The notes beneath the pieces were generated by a model. It had not been told where the DNA came from and made no database searches. It saw nothing but the letters and a program-made list of their open reading frames with translations. From the NCBI RefSeq assembly GCF_001423125.1, contig NZ_LMNW01000023.1, positions 125,199 through 189,198 on the forward strand: 64,000 bases of DNA, in the 5' to 3' direction. Positions 1-10,055 of the stretch are shown in pieces; position 1 is the first letter of the stretch, and each line of letters starts with the position of its first letter. Both the position numbers and the translations under genes were made by a program. The DNA comes from Duganella sp. Leaf126 (GTDB taxonomy: Bacteria > Pseudomonadota > Gammaproteobacteria > Burkholderiales > Burkholderiaceae_D).

Positions 1-1617
1 GGCCGGCTGAATGTGTTGGGCTTGCTGTGCCGGTGGTGACGGCGGCGACTGCCGGGCGTCGCGCCAGGCCTGCTGGCCCTGCTGCGCTGGCTGCCAGCGC
101 TGGGCCTGCTGGCCCGGCTGGGCGGAGGGCATCGCGTGCTGCGGCATCGCCGGCATGGTGTGCGACGCGAACTGGTTCATCTGCGGCGCGGCGCCGGCAT
201 GCAGCGACTGTGCCGCTGCTGCAGGCAACGGACGGGCGCCGGCCACGGTGTCGCGCTGGCTGAAGTGCGGCATGGTCATCATCGCGTTCTGGTGCGGCTG
301 CGCTGGATTGGCAGCCATCAAGGCATTGCGTCCGGCGCCGAACGGGGAGCCGTGCTGTGCGCCATTGGGCGCAAAACTGGCGGCGGCAGCCGGGCCGGCA
401 TGCGTGCCGAAGCTGGGCCCGAAATTGGGCGGGTTCGCTGCCAGGCGCGACGCGCCCATCACGGCGCCGGGACGCATGCCGCCATTGTTACCGGCAAAAT
501 TTTGCGTACGGTTGTTGACGTTGTTGGTCGTCGCGACATTGGTCCGGTAGTTGTTGGTGTTGACGCTGTTGTTGAAATTGTTGTTGGTGATGTTGTTGAC
601 GCGGTTGACCACGGTGACCGACTTCGACACATAGGTCGTGTTGTTGTACACCACGGCCGGACGATGCCAGCCGCCGTTGTAGCTGTTATAGCCGTTGTAA
701 CCGCCATACGGGGCGGGACCGCCCCAGTTCACGCCCCAGGCATTCCAGCCCCAGTCGTGGTGATGGCTGACGGCCGCGCCCACCAGCACACCGATGCCGA
801 ACGACAGCGCCCCGGTTTCCACCAGCGTTTCGGTGCTGTACGACGGACGTGTCTCGACCCAGCCCGGATACACGGGCACCGGCGCACCGTAGACCACGGT
901 CGGATTGTAATGCGGTACGTACACCACATCGGGCTGGGCCGGCTCGATGATGATGGTCTGCTGCGGCGGCGGGATCACGGGCGGGCCGCTGTACACGACC
1001 GGATCCGGGGACGAGCGTTCGATGTAGGTCGACGATGAGTTCGACGCCGGAGCCGTGGCCGGATAGGCGGACTCCGTGGTGCGGCTCACCGTGGCCACCC
1101 GCAAGTGCTGCGAGGTTTTCAGGTTGCCCGATTGCTGGGCGCGTGCGCGCAACAGCTGGATCGCGTTCATCACGTCGTTGGGATCGTTGACATAGGCTTC
1201 GCCGAGCGCCGTGGTCCATTGGATGTTGCTGGCCATCTGGCCCAGTACCGACGGGAACGTGGTCAGCGACTTGACGCTGACATCCCAGGGCTGGCCCGCC
1301 TCGGCATTTTGCAGCGCATCGCCCTTGAGCGTGGGATTTTGCGCCAGCCACTGGTTGGCGGCCGTGATCTGCTCGGGGTAGGTGGCGCCAGCCAGCACCT
1401 GGCCGACCAGCTTGTCGGGGAATAACGCGATCGGCGCCACCATCTGCGACAACTGCTCGGCCGTGGGCGGCGTATAAGGTGCAGGTTGGGGCTGCGCGGC
1501 GGCGGTCGCGCCCGCTTGCGGCGCATCGCCCGGCTTGTTACAACCGGCCAGCACCAGCAAGCTCAGTATCAATGACGACGACACCGCTGTGTTGAATTTC
1601 CTGGCATGAGCGTCCAT
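1..1617 (-). CDS. DUF3300 domain lipoprotein (C-terminus runs off the window)
   Basis: The reading frame is open from the ATG at 1617 to the window edge, so the C-terminus is missing; at least 539 codons are present. The N-terminus is basic then hydrophobic and ends in a lipobox (LVLAGC), so it is probably a lipoprotein. Residues about 45-260 hold the DUF3300 signature (VAPIALFPDKLVGQVL, ATYPEQI, QWLAQNP, VVYVPHYNP). After that comes a low-complexity tail rich in Asn, Gln, Ala and His with a Trp/Gly stretch. The family's role is unknown; it is common in proteobacterial envelopes. The gene stands alone, about 100 bp upstream of the DUF4259 gene that lies on the same strand. Family assignment is firm; function is open. 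Confidence 0.85.
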   Translation of the reverse strand, partial: MDAHARKFNTAVSSSLILSLLVLAGCNKPGDAPQAGATAAAQPQPAPYTPPTAEQLSQMVAPIALFPDKLVGQVLAGATYPEQITAANQWLAQNPTLKGDALQNAEAGQPWDVSVKSLTTFPSVLGQMASNIQWTTALGEAYVNDPNDVMNAIQLLRARAQQSGNLKTSQHLRVATVSRTTESAYPATAPASNSSSTYIERSSPDPVVYSGPPVIPPPQQTIIIEPAQPDVVYVPHYNPTVVYGAPVPVYPGWVETRPSYSTETLVETGALSFGIGVLVGAAVSHHHDWGWNAWGVNWGGPAPYGGYNGYNSYNGGWHRPAVVYNNTTYVSKSVTVVNRVNNITNNNFNNSVNTNNYRTNVATTNNVNNRTQNFAGNNGGMRPGAVMGASRLAANPPNFGPSFGTHAGPAAAASFAPNGAQHGSPFGAGRNALMAANPAQPHQNAMMTMPHFSQRDTVAGARPLPAAAAQSLHAGAAPQMNQFASHTMPAMPQHAMPSAQPGQQAQRWQPAQQGQQAWRDARQSPPSPPAQQAQHIQPA

Positions 1618-1717
1618 GACCCACATCCTTCCTCGTTAAAAGTATGAATGCAGATTAACAGGAGCCCGCTGTTTAAGCTGTTACCTGTTGTAACGAACGT
1701 AACGCGCGCGCCCGCGC

Positions 1718-2155
1718 TCAGTCCAGCCGCGCCGCCAGTTCATCAACCGCAGCGCGCCATGCGGCGTAATGGTCGCTCTCTTCCCACAGCTGGCGCAGCT
1801 CGGACGAATCGGAGACGATGCGCGCCAGCGCCAGCTGCGCCTTGGCCGTCAGGTCGGAGCGCGGCTTGCGCGGGCCCTTGGCCTCGGCCTTGGCCTTGCG
1901 CGCATCGACCCATTCGTCGACCGATGCGCTGTCCTCGGTGCGGGCGCCGCCCCTGCCCTGCAGCCGTGCCAGCACCTCGATTGCGACCAGCGCTTCGGCT
2001 GCCAGCGGCGCTTCGAGTTCCGCGCCCGTGTCACTACCGGCCAGCGCCGTGTCGAGCGTGTTCTCGATCGCGTCCATATTGCTGGTCTCGTGCAGGTCTT
2101 CGGCCCAGTCCTGCGCGAAGTCGTTGCCGAAAGCGTCTACCGCCCATGTGCCCAT
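1718..2155 (-). CDS. DUF4259 domain-containing protein
   Basis: A 145-residue soluble acidic protein beginning MGTWAVDAFGNDFAQDWAED, which is the typical DUF4259 opening (MGTWG..PF.ND.A.DW). The Trp near the C-terminus (LRQLWEES, YAAWRAAV) is also typical. There is no signal peptide or membrane segment. It follows the SPFH gene (start of this gene 52 bp from its stop), so the two may be co-transcribed. The function of the family is not known to me. Confidence 0.8.
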   Translation of the reverse strand: MGTWAVDAFGNDFAQDWAEDLHETSNMDAIENTLDTALAGSDTGAELEAPLAAEALVAIEVLARLQGRGGARTEDSASVDEWVDARKAKAEAKGPRKPRSDLTAKAQLALARIVSDSSELRQLWEESDHYAAWRAAVDELAARLD

Positions 2156-2207
2156 GTCTTCTTCCTCACGTCGTGCTGTTTATAGGGTGCTTCGTGTGTT
2201 CTGCTGT

Positions 2208-3170
2208 CTACGCCCGCGCCGGCTTGACCAGCGGCGCTCCCTGCGGCGCCGTGGTTTGCGTACGGACCACCTGCATCGCGGTGGCGATCAGGCCGCTCAT
2301 GTCACCCAGGTTGGCCGGCACGATGATGGAATTGTTGGTCTTGGCCAGCTTGCCGAACGCTTCCACGTACTGCTCGGCCACCTTCAGGTTGACCGCATCC
2401 TCGCCGCCCGGTTCGCGGATCGCCGCGCCCACCTGGCGCAGCGCGCTGGCGTTGGCCTCGGCCAGCGCGACGATGGCGGCCGCCTCGCCGTGGGCGCGGT
2501 TGATCGCGGCCTGCTTGTCGCCTTCGGACCGGGCGATCTGCGCCTCGCGCTCGCCGTTGGCGATGTTGATCTGTTCCTGCTTGCGCCCTTCCGACGCCGC
2601 GATCAGCGCGCGCTTGCCGCGCTCGGCCGTGATCTGGGCCTGCATCGCGTGCAGGATCTCGGCCGGCGGCGTCAGGTCCTTGATCTCGTAGCGCAGCACC
2701 TTCACGCCCCAGTTGGCGGCCGATTCGTCGATGGCGTTGACGATGGTGGTGTTGATGTGGTCACGCTCTTCGAAGGTCTTGTCGAGTTCCATGCGGCCGA
2801 TCACCGAGCGCAGCGTGGTCTGCGCCAGCTGGGTGATGGCGGCAATGTAGTTGGACGAGCCGTACGACGCGCGCATGGCGTCCGTCACCTGGAAATACAG
2901 GATGCCGTCCACCTGCAGTTGCGTGTTGTCGCGCGTGATGCACACCTGCGGCGGCACGTCGAGCGGGATCTCCTTGAGCACATGCTTGTAGGCGATGCGG
3001 TCGACGAACGGGATCACGATATTGAGGCCCGGGCCCAGCGTCGCATGGTACTTGCCGAGCCGCTCCACCACCCACGCATGCTGCTGCGGCACCACGTTGA
3101 TGGTCTTGAACACGAACACCAGCGCCAGCACGAACAGCACCAGCGTGACATTACCGAAACTGAATTCCAT
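2208..3170 (-). CDS. SPFH/band-7 membrane protein, QmcA/paraslipin type
   Basis: A 320-residue stomatin-like protein. Residues about 5-22 form one N-terminal membrane anchor, followed by the SPFH domain (VVPQQHAWVVERLGKYH, GLNIVIPFVDRI) and a long Ala/Glu-rich coiled-coil segment (about 180-260) that drives oligomerisation in this family. A clear Shine-Dalgarno (AAGGAGA) precedes the ATG. It lies directly downstream of an NfeD gene, the usual partner of this class. QmcA-type proteins form large membrane rings and interact with FtsH-type proteases in other bacteria; that role is inferred from family only. Confidence 0.9.
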   Translation of the reverse strand: MEFSFGNVTLVLFVLALVFVFKTINVVPQQHAWVVERLGKYHATLGPGLNIVIPFVDRIAYKHVLKEIPLDVPPQVCITRDNTQLQVDGILYFQVTDAMRASYGSSNYIAAITQLAQTTLRSVIGRMELDKTFEERDHINTTIVNAIDESAANWGVKVLRYEIKDLTPPAEILHAMQAQITAERGKRALIAASEGRKQEQINIANGEREAQIARSEGDKQAAINRAHGEAAAIVALAEANASALRQVGAAIREPGGEDAVNLKVAEQYVEAFGKLAKTNNSIIVPANLGDMSGLIATAMQVVRTQTTAPQGAPLVKPARA

Positions 3171-3249
3171 CGAGGTCTCCTTAATTTGACATTGAACAGC
3201 GGACTGCCATCTGGCAGAGAGAATCGGACAGTGAAAATCGGGCAGTGGA

Positions 3250-3687
3250 TCAGGCCGCGACGATCAGGCGGCTGCCGCGCACTTCGCGGATCACGTACTG
3301 GCCGGGCGCCGCCGTGGTGGGGCCGACCGATGCAGTGCGCTCGAGCTCCACGTCCCACAGCGCGCCGCGGTACATCACGCGCGCCACGCCGTCCTGCCAG
3401 GCCGGCACGGTGATGGTCTGGCCGATGTCGAGGTTGACATTGGGATCGCGCTCGGCATCGACGCGCGTGCCCATGCGGCCGAAGCGGCTGCGCCGCAGCG
3501 CCAGCGTGGCGGCCACGCCGACCAGCGCTGCCACCAGCGTCTGCACCGGCAGGGCGAGGTTCATGGCAGCAGCGAGCGCGCCGAACAGCAGGCCGACCGC
3601 GATCATCAGCAGGTAGAAGGTGCCGACGAACAGTTCGATCGTCACCGCGACGCCGGCCGCGATCAGCCAGAAACTCCAGTCAGCCAT
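3250..3687 (-). CDS. NfeD family membrane protein
   Basis: A 145-residue protein with two or three hydrophobic helices in the first 70 residues (FWLIAAGVAVTIELFVG, FYLLMIAVGLLFGALAAA, TLVAALVGVAATLAL) and a small C-terminal OB-like domain (about 85-145, GQTITVPAWQDGVARV). It is the short NfeD form without a ClpP-like protease domain. It immediately precedes the SPFH gene, and NfeD/stomatin pairs are widely conserved. A GGGAGAGG ribosome-binding site sits just upstream. Confidence 0.9.
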   Translation of the reverse strand: MADWSFWLIAAGVAVTIELFVGTFYLLMIAVGLLFGALAAAMNLALPVQTLVAALVGVAATLALRRSRFGRMGTRVDAERDPNVNLDIGQTITVPAWQDGVARVMYRGALWDVELERTASVGPTTAAPGQYVIREVRGSRLIVAA

Positions 3688-3722
3688 GATGTCCTCTCCC
3701 GTGGTGAGCAGCGTTCAAATAT

Positions 3723-3759
3723 AAAAACCCCCGCAGCCCAATATGGGCCACGAGGGTTT
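3723..3759 (-). terminator. rho-independent terminator of ppsA
   Basis: On the minus strand, a GC-rich hairpin (arms AACCCTCGTGGCCCA and TGGGCTGCGGGGGTT, tiny loop) is followed by a T run. It sits about 90 bp past the ppsA stop and before the nfeD start, so it separates the two transcripts. Confidence 0.75.
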
Positions 3760-3845
3760 CCGGCGCAAGCGCGATTTTCGTGGAGTAAAGAGCAATATTG
3801 TTCATTCACTCCAGTCTAAATCATTTTTTGTCCTGCATAAACTTT

Positions 3846-6278
3846 TTATTTGGGCTGCAGGCTGGCCAGCTTCTGCCAGGTGTCGATCACCGAGTCCGGA
3901 TTGAGCGACATCGACTCGATGCCCTGCTCCATCAGCCAGACCGCGAAGTCCGGATTGTCCGATGGACCCTGGCCGCAGATGCCGATGTACTTGCCCTGCT
4001 CGCGGCAAGCCTTGATGGCCAGCGACAGCAGCGCCTTGACTGCCGGATCGCGCTCGTCGAAGTCCGCTGCCAGCAGCGCCATGCCGGAATCGCGGTCCAG
4101 GCCCAGCGTCAGCTGGGTCAGGTCGTTGGAACCGATCGAGAAACCGTCGAAGTGCTCGAGGAACTGCTCGGCCAGGATGGCGTTCGACGGCACTTCGCAC
4201 ATCATGATCAGGCGCAGTTCGTTTTCGCCGCGTACCAGGCCGTTCTTGGCCAGCAGGCTGACGACTTTTTCCGCCTGGCCCAGGGTGCGCACGAACGGCA
4301 CCATGATCTCGACGTTGGTCAGGCCCATGTCGTTGCGCACGCGCTTCATGGCCTGGCATTCCATTTCGAAGGCGCCGGCAAAGTCGTCGGCCAGGTAGCG
4401 CGCCGCGCCGCGGAAGCCCAGCATCGGGTTTTCTTCGTCCGGCTCGTAGCGCGAACCGCCGATCAGCTTCTTGTACTCGTTGGACTTGAAGTCCGACATG
4501 CGCACGATGACCTTTTTCGGCCAGAAGGCGGCAGCGATGGTGGCGATGCCCTCGGCCAGCTTGTCGACGTAGAATGCCTTCGGCGAAGCGTGACCGCGCG
4601 CCACCGACTCCACCGCCTTTTTCAGGTCGGCGTCGATGTTCGGATATTCGAGAATCGCTTTCGGGTGCACACCGATATTGTTATTGATGATGAACTCGAG
4701 GCGTGCCAGACCCACGCCGGCATTCGGCACCGACTGGAAATCGAACGCCAGCTGCGGATTGCCGACGTTGAGCATGATCTTGGTCGGCAGCGCCGGCAGT
4801 TCGCCGCGCTGCACTTCCGACACTTCCGTCTCCAGCAGGCCGTCGTAGATCATGCCTTCGTCGCCTTCGGCGCACGACACGGTGACAAAGGTGCCGTCCT
4901 TGAGCACCTCGGTGGCGTCGCCGCAGCCGACGACGGCCGGCACACCGAGTTCACGCGCGATGATGGCCGCGTGGCAGGTACGGCCGCCACGGTTGGTGAC
5001 GATCGCCGAGGCGCGCTTCATCACAGGTTCCCAGTTCGGGTCGGTCATGTCGGCCACCAGCACGTCGCCCGGCTGCACGCGTTCCATCTCCGACGGATCG
5101 GTGATCACGCGCACCGGACCGGCGCCGATCTTCTGGCCGATGGCGCGGCCCGAGGTCAGCACGGTGCCGGTCGACTTGAGCTTGAAGCGCTGCTGGACAT
5201 CGGTGGCCTTCTGCTGCGACTTCACCGTTTCCGGGCGCGCCTGCAGGATGTACAGCTTGCCGTCGCGGCCATCCTTGCCCCACTCGATGTCCATCGGACG
5301 GCCGTAGTGGTTCTCGATGATGACGGCGTATTTGGCCAGTTCCACCACTTCGGTGTCGTTGAGCGAATAGCGGTTGCGCAGCTCGACCGGCACGTCCACG
5401 GTTTTCACCGAGCGGCCGGCCTTGGCCTCGCTGGTGAATTCCATCTTGATCAGCTTGGAGCCAATGTTGCGGCGGATGACAGGCGACTTGCCCTTCTCCA
5501 GCATCGGCTTGTGGACATAGAATTCGTCCGGATTGACGGCGCCCTGCACCACGGTCTCGCCCAGGCCGTAGCTCGAGGTGACGAACACCACGTCCTTGAA
5601 GCCCGATTCGGTATCGATGGTAAACATCACGCCCGAAGCGCCCAGGTCCGAGCGCACCATGCGCTGCACGCCGGCCGACAGGGCCACTTCGGCGTGGGTG
5701 AAGCCCTTGTGCACGCGGTAGGAAATGGCGCGGTCGTTGTACAGCGACGCGAACACGTGCTTCATCGCGTCGAGCACGTTGTCGATGCCGACCACGTTCA
5801 GGAACGACTCCTGCTGACCGGCGAACGATGCGTCCGGCAAGTCTTCGGCGGTGGCCGACGAGCGCACGGCAAACGACACCTCGGTGGTGGAATCGGCCAC
5901 CAGGCGCTCGTAGAAGGCCGTGATCTCGGCCTGCAGGCGTGGCTGGAACGGGGTTTCGACGATCCAGCCGCGGATCTCGGCGCCCGCCTGCGCCAGCGCG
6001 CGCACGTCGTCGATATTGAGGTCGGCCAGGCGGTCGGCGATGCGCTCGGCCAGCGGCTTGCCGCCGTCGACGCTATGGGTGAGGAAATCGCGGAATGCCT
6101 GCGCCGTGGTGGCAAAGCCACCGGGCACGCGCACGCCGGCGCCAGCCAGCTGGCTGATCATTTCGCCCAGCGATGCATTCTTGCCGCCGACCGACTCGAC
6201 GTCGGTCATGCGCAAATTTTCAAACGATGCGACGTAGACTGCCTCGCCGGTCTGCTCCTTCATTGCTGCGTTAGACAT
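3846..6278 (-). CDS. ppsA: phosphoenolpyruvate synthase
   Basis: An 810-residue protein that makes PEP from pyruvate and ATP (AMP and phosphate released), a gluconeogenic step. The N-terminal ATP-grasp pyruvate-binding domain starts at [11 protein letters not shown]. The central swivelling phosphohistidine domain carries [15 protein letters not shown] with the phospho-carrier His436. The C-terminal TIM barrel includes [17 protein letters not shown] and the catalytic [13 protein letters not shown] segment. Length matches the family (about 790-810). Start: ATG at 6278 with AAGGTG upstream. It is divergent from ppsR, whose product switches this enzyme on and off. Confidence 0.97.
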   Translation of the reverse strand: MSNAAMKEQTGEAVYVASFENLRMTDVESVGGKNASLGEMISQLAGAGVRVPGGFATTAQAFRDFLTHSVDGGKPLAERIADRLADLNIDDVRALAQAGAEIRGWIVETPFQPRLQAEITAFYERLVADSTTEVSFAVRSSATAEDLPDASFAGQQESFLNVVGIDNVLDAMKHVFASLYNDRAISYRVHKGFTHAEVALSAGVQRMVRSDLGASGVMFTIDTESGFKDVVFVTSSYGLGETVVQGAVNPDEFYVHKPMLEKGKSPVIRRNIGSKLIKMEFTSEAKAGRSVKTVDVPVELRNRYSLNDTEVVELAKYAVIIENHYGRPMDIEWGKDGRDGKLYILQARPETVKSQQKATDVQQRFKLKSTGTVLTSGRAIGQKIGAGPVRVITDPSEMERVQPGDVLVADMTDPNWEPVMKRASAIVTNRGGRTCHAAIIARELGVPAVVGCGDATEVLKDGTFVTVSCAEGDEGMIYDGLLETEVSEVQRGELPALPTKIMLNVGNPQLAFDFQSVPNAGVGLARLEFIINNNIGVHPKAILEYPNIDADLKKAVESVARGHASPKAFYVDKLAEGIATIAAAFWPKKVIVRMSDFKSNEYKKLIGGSRYEPDEENPMLGFRGAARYLADDFAGAFEMECQAMKRVRNDMGLTNVEIMVPFVRTLGQAEKVVSLLAKNGLVRGENELRLIMMCEVPSNAILAEQFLEHFDGFSIGSNDLTQLTLGLDRDSGMALLAADFDERDPAVKALLSLAIKACREQGKYIGICGQGPSDNPDFAVWLMEQGIESMSLNPDSVIDTWQKLASLQPK

Positions 6279-6389
6279 AAAAACACCTTTTTGATGATAG
6301 AAATCTGTCGCCGGGTGCAGACGTCTCCGTTTGGCTTGTTCTTGTTATTCTGTTCGTCGTGCACCACAATCTCGCTGTTGGCAACTATT

Positions 6390-6402
6390 CTACAGCCTGT
6401 AG
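6390..6402. promoter_or_regulatory. short palindrome in the ppsA-ppsR divergent intergenic region
   Basis: CTACAG-C-CTGTAG is a perfect 6-bp inverted repeat around one central base in the 165-bp gap between ppsA and ppsR. Its position about 40 bp before the ppsR start suggests an operator or promoter-overlapping site. I do not recognise the regulator. Confidence 0.3.
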
Positions 6403-6443
6403 CAAGAATTGACGATTCCCGATCAACACCGGCAGAAAATCTC

Positions 6444-7292
6444 ATGACACAAGAACAACGTCCTACCTTCCCGACCGCCTCGCGCACCGTGTTTTTCGTC
6501 TCCGACGGCACCGGCATCACGGCGGAAACCTTCGGCCACTCGGTGCTGACCCAGTTCGAACTGCGCTTCCGCCAGATCCGCCTGCCGTTCATCGACACCC
6601 TCGACAAGGCGCACGAAGCGGCCCGCAAGATCAACGATGCGATGGTGGCCGACGGCCAGCGGCCGATCATTTTTTCCACGCTGGTGCAAACCGAGTTGTC
6701 GGACGTGATCCGCCGCTGCAAGGGCATGTACATGGACCTGTTCCAGACCTTCGTGGCGCCGCTCGAGCAGGAGCTCAACGTCAAGTCGACCCATACCATC
6801 GGCCGCTCGCACAACATCGTCGACAGCGAGGAATACAAGAACCGCATCGAGGCGATCAACTTCTCGCTGGCCCACGACGACGGCCAGTCGCACAAGAACC
6901 TGGCCTCGGCCGACATCATCCTGGTGGGCGTCTCGCGCTCCGGCAAAACCCCGACCAGCCTGTACCTGGCGATGCAGTACGGGATCAAGGCCGCCAATTA
7001 CCCGCTGATACCCGACGACTTCGAACGCGGCCGCCTGCCGTCGCAGCTGTACGAATTCAAGCCGAAGATCTTCGGCCTCACCATCACGCCCGAGCGCCTG
7101 TCCGAGATCCGCAACGAGCGCCGCGCCGGCAGCAAGTACGCCTCGATCGAGAACTGCCGCTACGAAGTGAACGAGGCGGAAATCATGATGAAGCGCGAAG
7201 GCATCCGCTGGCTGTCGTCCACCACCAAGTCGATCGAGGAGATCTCGACCACGATCCTGCAGGAGATCAAGCCCGACCGGCGCGACTATTGA
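6444..7292 (+). CDS. ppsR: PEP synthase regulatory protein (bifunctional kinase/pyrophosphorylase, DUF299)
   Basis: A 282-residue protein that phosphorylates PEP synthase with ADP and reverses this with phosphate. The opening [19 protein letters not shown] is diagnostic of the DUF299 family, and the P-loop-like GVSRSGKT is at residues 162-169, followed by YLA.YG.KAANYPL. Length agrees with the family (about 270-280). The ATG at 6444 was chosen because the family sequence starts there; the frame is open far upstream only as an antisense shadow of ppsA. It is divergently placed next to its target ppsA. Confidence 0.95.
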   Translation: MTQEQRPTFPTASRTVFFVSDGTGITAETFGHSVLTQFELRFRQIRLPFIDTLDKAHEAARKINDAMVADGQRPIIFSTLVQTELSDVIRRCKGMYMDLFQTFVAPLEQELNVKSTHTIGRSHNIVDSEEYKNRIEAINFSLAHDDGQSHKNLASADIILVGVSRSGKTPTSLYLAMQYGIKAANYPLIPDDFERGRLPSQLYEFKPKIFGLTITPERLSEIRNERRAGSKYASIENCRYEVNEAEIMMKREGIRWLSSTTKSIEEISTTILQEIKPDRRDY

Positions 7293-7300
7293 CCGGGGAG

Positions 7301-7332
7301 CGCGGACCGGGGACCGCGGACCGCGGACCGCG
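7301..7332. repeat. short GGACCGC tandem repeat between convergent genes
   Basis: Four imperfect copies of a GGACCGC/GGACCGG unit fill most of the 49-bp gap between the ppsR stop and the stop of the EAL gene. No clear terminator hairpin with a T run is visible here. Confidence 0.5.
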
Positions 7333-7341
7333 CAGGCGCCG

Positions 7342-8535
7342 CTAGAAGAAGTGGCGCCAGTCCGACAGCCAGTCGGGAAATTCGTCGACCGGCATCGGCT
7401 TGGCGATGTAATAGCCCTGGGCATAGGTGCAGCCGAGCCCCTGCAGGAAGTCCCAGTCCTGCTTGGTCTCCACGCCCACCGCCACCGAGCGCCGTTCCAG
7501 GCTGCGGGCCAGGCCCAGGCAGGAGCGCAGCACGGTGGCGATGGCCGGCTTGCGGAACGCACCATCGACGAAGCTGCGGTCGATCTTCAGTTCCGAGAAC
7601 GGCACCCGCGCCAGCAGTTGCAGGTTGATCAGGCCGGTGCCGTAATCGTCGATGGCCAGGCCGAAGCCCTTCATGCGCAGCCGCAGCAGCCGCTCGAGAA
7701 AGTGCGGCGTGGTGGTCAGCACCGCCTTTTCCGTCATCTCGAAGGTCAGGTAGTCGGGCATGATGCGGTGCCGCTCCAGGCAGGCGTCGATCTGCTCCAT
7801 GAACTGCGGGTGCGCCAGCGTGCTGGGATCGACATTGACCGAGAACGAAATCGGAATACCGTCGTCGTGCAGGCGGCGGCAGGCCTGCACCGACTTGTCG
7901 ATCAGCGCCCAGTCGAGAAAATCGATGCGGTGGTTTTCCACCAGGGCCGGCATGAACGATGCGGGACCGAGCAGGCCGTAACGCGGATGGCGCCAGCGCG
8001 CGAACATTTCCAGGCCCTTCACGCGCCCCGTCTCGAGCTCGATCTTGGGCTGGAAGTGCGGCGCGAACTCGTTGTTGTTCAAGCCGTGGCCGACCTCCGC
8101 GAACGACAGCGTGGGCACGCGCTCGCGCCGCACCTCGGGCGGCTTCAGGTAGCTGGCGATCACCGCTTCCAGGCGGCCGGCGATCAGCGGCTTGGTCATT
8201 ACGCCCAGCACGTCGAGGCCGAAGGCGTCGGCCATCGACTCGATCGAGAACAACACGGAATTGGTCTGCGAGCCGAAGATGATCAGGCCCGCGCGGCTTT
8301 GCAGGTCGCCCATGCGGCGGATCACTTCCAGCGCATCGGTGCCGGGCAGCTGCAGGTCGAGGATGATCACATTGACCGCCGGCTGGTAGCGCAGCCCAAG
8401 GCAGCGCAGCGCGGTGTCGCCATCGAGCGCCTCGGTGATCTGGACGGCGCCCACGCGGTGCAGGATATCGACCATCACGCGGCGCTGCGCGTCATCGCCT
8501 TCCGCTACCAGAAAGTGCAACTGCCCGATATCCAT
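7342..8535 (-). CDS. response-regulator receiver plus EAL domain protein (degenerate EAL)
   Basis: A 397-residue two-domain protein. Residues 1-130 are a CheY-like receiver with acidic pair D14/D15, phospho-acceptor D60 (IILDLQLPG) and K116 (MTKP). Residues about 155-397 are an EAL domain, which normally hydrolyses cyclic di-GMP. Conserved: E176, N234, E266, the DDYGTG pair D296/D297, K318 and E356. Unusual: the signature reads E-M-F instead of E-A-L, and the AEGVE glutamate is Val353 (AVGVE). It may bind rather than cleave cyclic di-GMP. No partner kinase is next to it. Confidence 0.88.
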   Translation of the reverse strand: MDIGQLHFLVAEGDDAQRRVMVDILHRVGAVQITEALDGDTALRCLGLRYQPAVNVIILDLQLPGTDALEVIRRMGDLQSRAGLIIFGSQTNSVLFSIESMADAFGLDVLGVMTKPLIAGRLEAVIASYLKPPEVRRERVPTLSFAEVGHGLNNNEFAPHFQPKIELETGRVKGLEMFARWRHPRYGLLGPASFMPALVENHRIDFLDWALIDKSVQACRRLHDDGIPISFSVNVDPSTLAHPQFMEQIDACLERHRIMPDYLTFEMTEKAVLTTTPHFLERLLRLRMKGFGLAIDDYGTGLINLQLLARVPFSELKIDRSFVDGAFRKPAIATVLRSCLGLARSLERRSVAVGVETKQDWDFLQGLGCTYAQGYYIAKPMPVDEFPDWLSDWRHFF

Positions 8536-8566
8536 AACCGCTCCGTTCGAAACTGCCTGCCCTGTC

Positions 8567-8587
8567 GCCTGCTGCCTGCTGCCTGCT
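8567..8587. repeat. three tandem copies of GCCTGCT
   Basis: Three exact 7-bp units lie in the 58-bp gap between the TrmH-family gene and the EAL gene. This is a slippage-prone microsatellite, of no known function. Confidence 0.5.
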
Positions 8588-8593
8588 GCTGCG

Positions 8594-9379
8594 CTAGGCT
8601 TGATTTTGCCTCAGTTGCTCGAAAAAGCATACTGCCGCGCAAGCGGCGACGTTGAGCGACTCCACCCGGCCCGCATGCGGTATGACGACCTGGTGCGTAG
8701 CGAGCGCCAGCAGGTCGTGCGCCACGCCCTGCCCTTCGTGGCCGAACAGCCATGCCACCGGCTGGCGCAGGTTCACATCGTAAAGGCGCTCGCTGGCGTA
8801 GCCGCTGGTGGCCAGCGACATCACCGTCGCGGTGGACACCAGCGCGGCCAGGTCCACGTTCTCGAAGATATCAAGCACGAAGTGGGCGCCCATCGCTGCG
8901 CGCAGCACCTTGGGCGACCAGCAGAACGCGGTGCCGGCGCTGCAGTACACTTGCGTGATGCCAGCTGCGGCCGCGCTGCGCAGGATGGAGCCGACGTTGC
9001 CGGGATCCTGCACGCCGTCCAGCAGCACGGCCGACACCGCCAGCGGCGCGGTGACTGCGCGTTCCGGCGTGGGGATCGAAAACAGCACGCCCACGCCGTG
9101 CTCGACCTGGCTCAGTGCGTTGTACAGCGCGTCGGGCAGGGCCAGCACGTGGGCCCGTTGCGCTTCGAGCTGGCCGACGATTTCCATCACTTCCGGATTG
9201 TGCAGCGCGCTTTCGCTGACCACGCACTGTTCGGGCAGGCCGCGCAGCTGCAGGTAGGACTGGCACAGGTGCACGCCGTCGAGCAGCGTGCGGCCGGCCT
9301 TGCGGCACGCCTGGGCGCTGCCGGCCAGCTTGACCAGTTCCTTGTACTGCGCATTGTCGCGCGAGGTGATGGTCTTCAT
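8594..9379 (-). CDS. TrmH/SpoU family RNA 2'-O-methyltransferase
   Basis: A 261-residue SPOUT methyltransferase. A small N-terminal substrate-binding domain (about 1-95) is followed by the trefoil-knot SAM domain with motif 1 ([16 protein letters not shown]), motif 2 (GHEGQG) and motif 3 ([15 protein letters not shown]). The family methylates ribose in rRNA or tRNA; the exact target (23S-type versus tRNA) cannot be read from the sequence. Its ATG overlaps the rnhB stop by 4 bp (ATGA), so it is the translationally coupled tail of the lipid A operon. Confidence 0.92.
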   Translation of the reverse strand: MKTITSRDNAQYKELVKLAGSAQACRKAGRTLLDGVHLCQSYLQLRGLPEQCVVSESALHNPEVMEIVGQLEAQRAHVLALPDALYNALSQVEHGVGVLFSIPTPERAVTAPLAVSAVLLDGVQDPGNVGSILRSAAAAGITQVYCSAGTAFCWSPKVLRAAMGAHFVLDIFENVDLAALVSTATVMSLATSGYASERLYDVNLRQPVAWLFGHEGQGVAHDLLALATHQVVIPHAGRVESLNVAACAAVCFFEQLRQNQA

Positions 9380-10023
9380 GCGCCCACCTCGACTGCGATG
9401 GTGGCGCCGTGCACGCCCAGCACGGCCCGTACCGGCGCGAACGAGCGCCGGTGCACGGGCGAGGCGCCGTGTTCGCGCAGGCGCGCCAGGTGCAGCGCCG
9501 TGCCGTATCCCTTGTGCTGGTCGAAGCAGTAGTGCGGGTACTGCGCGTGCAGCGCCACCAGCGCGGCGTCGCGCGCGGTCTTGGCCAGGATCGAGGCGGC
9601 CGAAATGGCGTCCACCTTGTCGTCGCCGCCGATCACGGCAATCGACTGGATTTTCATCACCGGGCAGCGGTTGCCGTCGATCAGGGCCAGGGTCGGCACC
9701 GTGCTCAGCGCCTCAATCGCGCGCCGCATGGCCAGCATCGAGGCCTGCAGGATATTGAGCTGGTCGATCTCGTCTTCCGACGCCTGGGCAATGGCCCAGG
9801 CCAGCGCCTGCGACTTGATCACCGGCGCCAGCAGGTCGCGCCTGGCTTCGGTCAGCTTTTTCGAATCGCGCAGGCCGAGGATGGGACGGCCGGGATCGAG
9901 GATCACGGCCGCCGCGAACACGGGACCGGCCAGCGGACCGCGGCCCGCCTCATCGACACCGCAGATGATCTCGTCGGGGGAAGATGGCAGGTCGTCGAAC
10001 AGGCCGGGAGTGGGGTTTTTCAT
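9376..10023 (-). CDS. rnhB: ribonuclease HII
   Basis: A 215-residue enzyme that nicks RNA in DNA duplexes and removes misincorporated ribonucleotides. It shows the RNase HII signature [16 protein letters not shown] with the D-E-G triplet, LRDSKKL, LIDGN, and the [15 protein letters not shown] block with the last catalytic Asp. Length is normal. It is downstream of lpxB as in other beta- and gammaproteobacteria, but separated from it by a 134-bp repeat-bearing gap. Confidence 0.96.
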   Translation of the reverse strand: MKNPTPGLFDDLPSSPDEIICGVDEAGRGPLAGPVFAAAVILDPGRPILGLRDSKKLTEARRDLLAPVIKSQALAWAIAQASEDEIDQLNILQASMLAMRRAIEALSTVPTLALIDGNRCPVMKIQSIAVIGGDDKVDAISAASILAKTARDAALVALHAQYPHYCFDQHKGYGTALHLARLREHGASPVHRRSFAPVRAVLGVHGATIAVEVGA

Positions 10024-10055
10024 GGTTTTACTTCTCTTGTTGCTGATGCATAAAA

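Noticed and set aside
3798..6443. Open reading frame on the plus strand running antisense through all of ppsA and joined to ppsR
   Set aside because: It mirrors the codon pattern of ppsA, has no family resemblance before the ppsR start, and reflects high GC at third positions.
7301..7332. Terminator for ppsR
   Set aside because: GC-rich direct repeats rather than an inverted repeat, and no T run follows.
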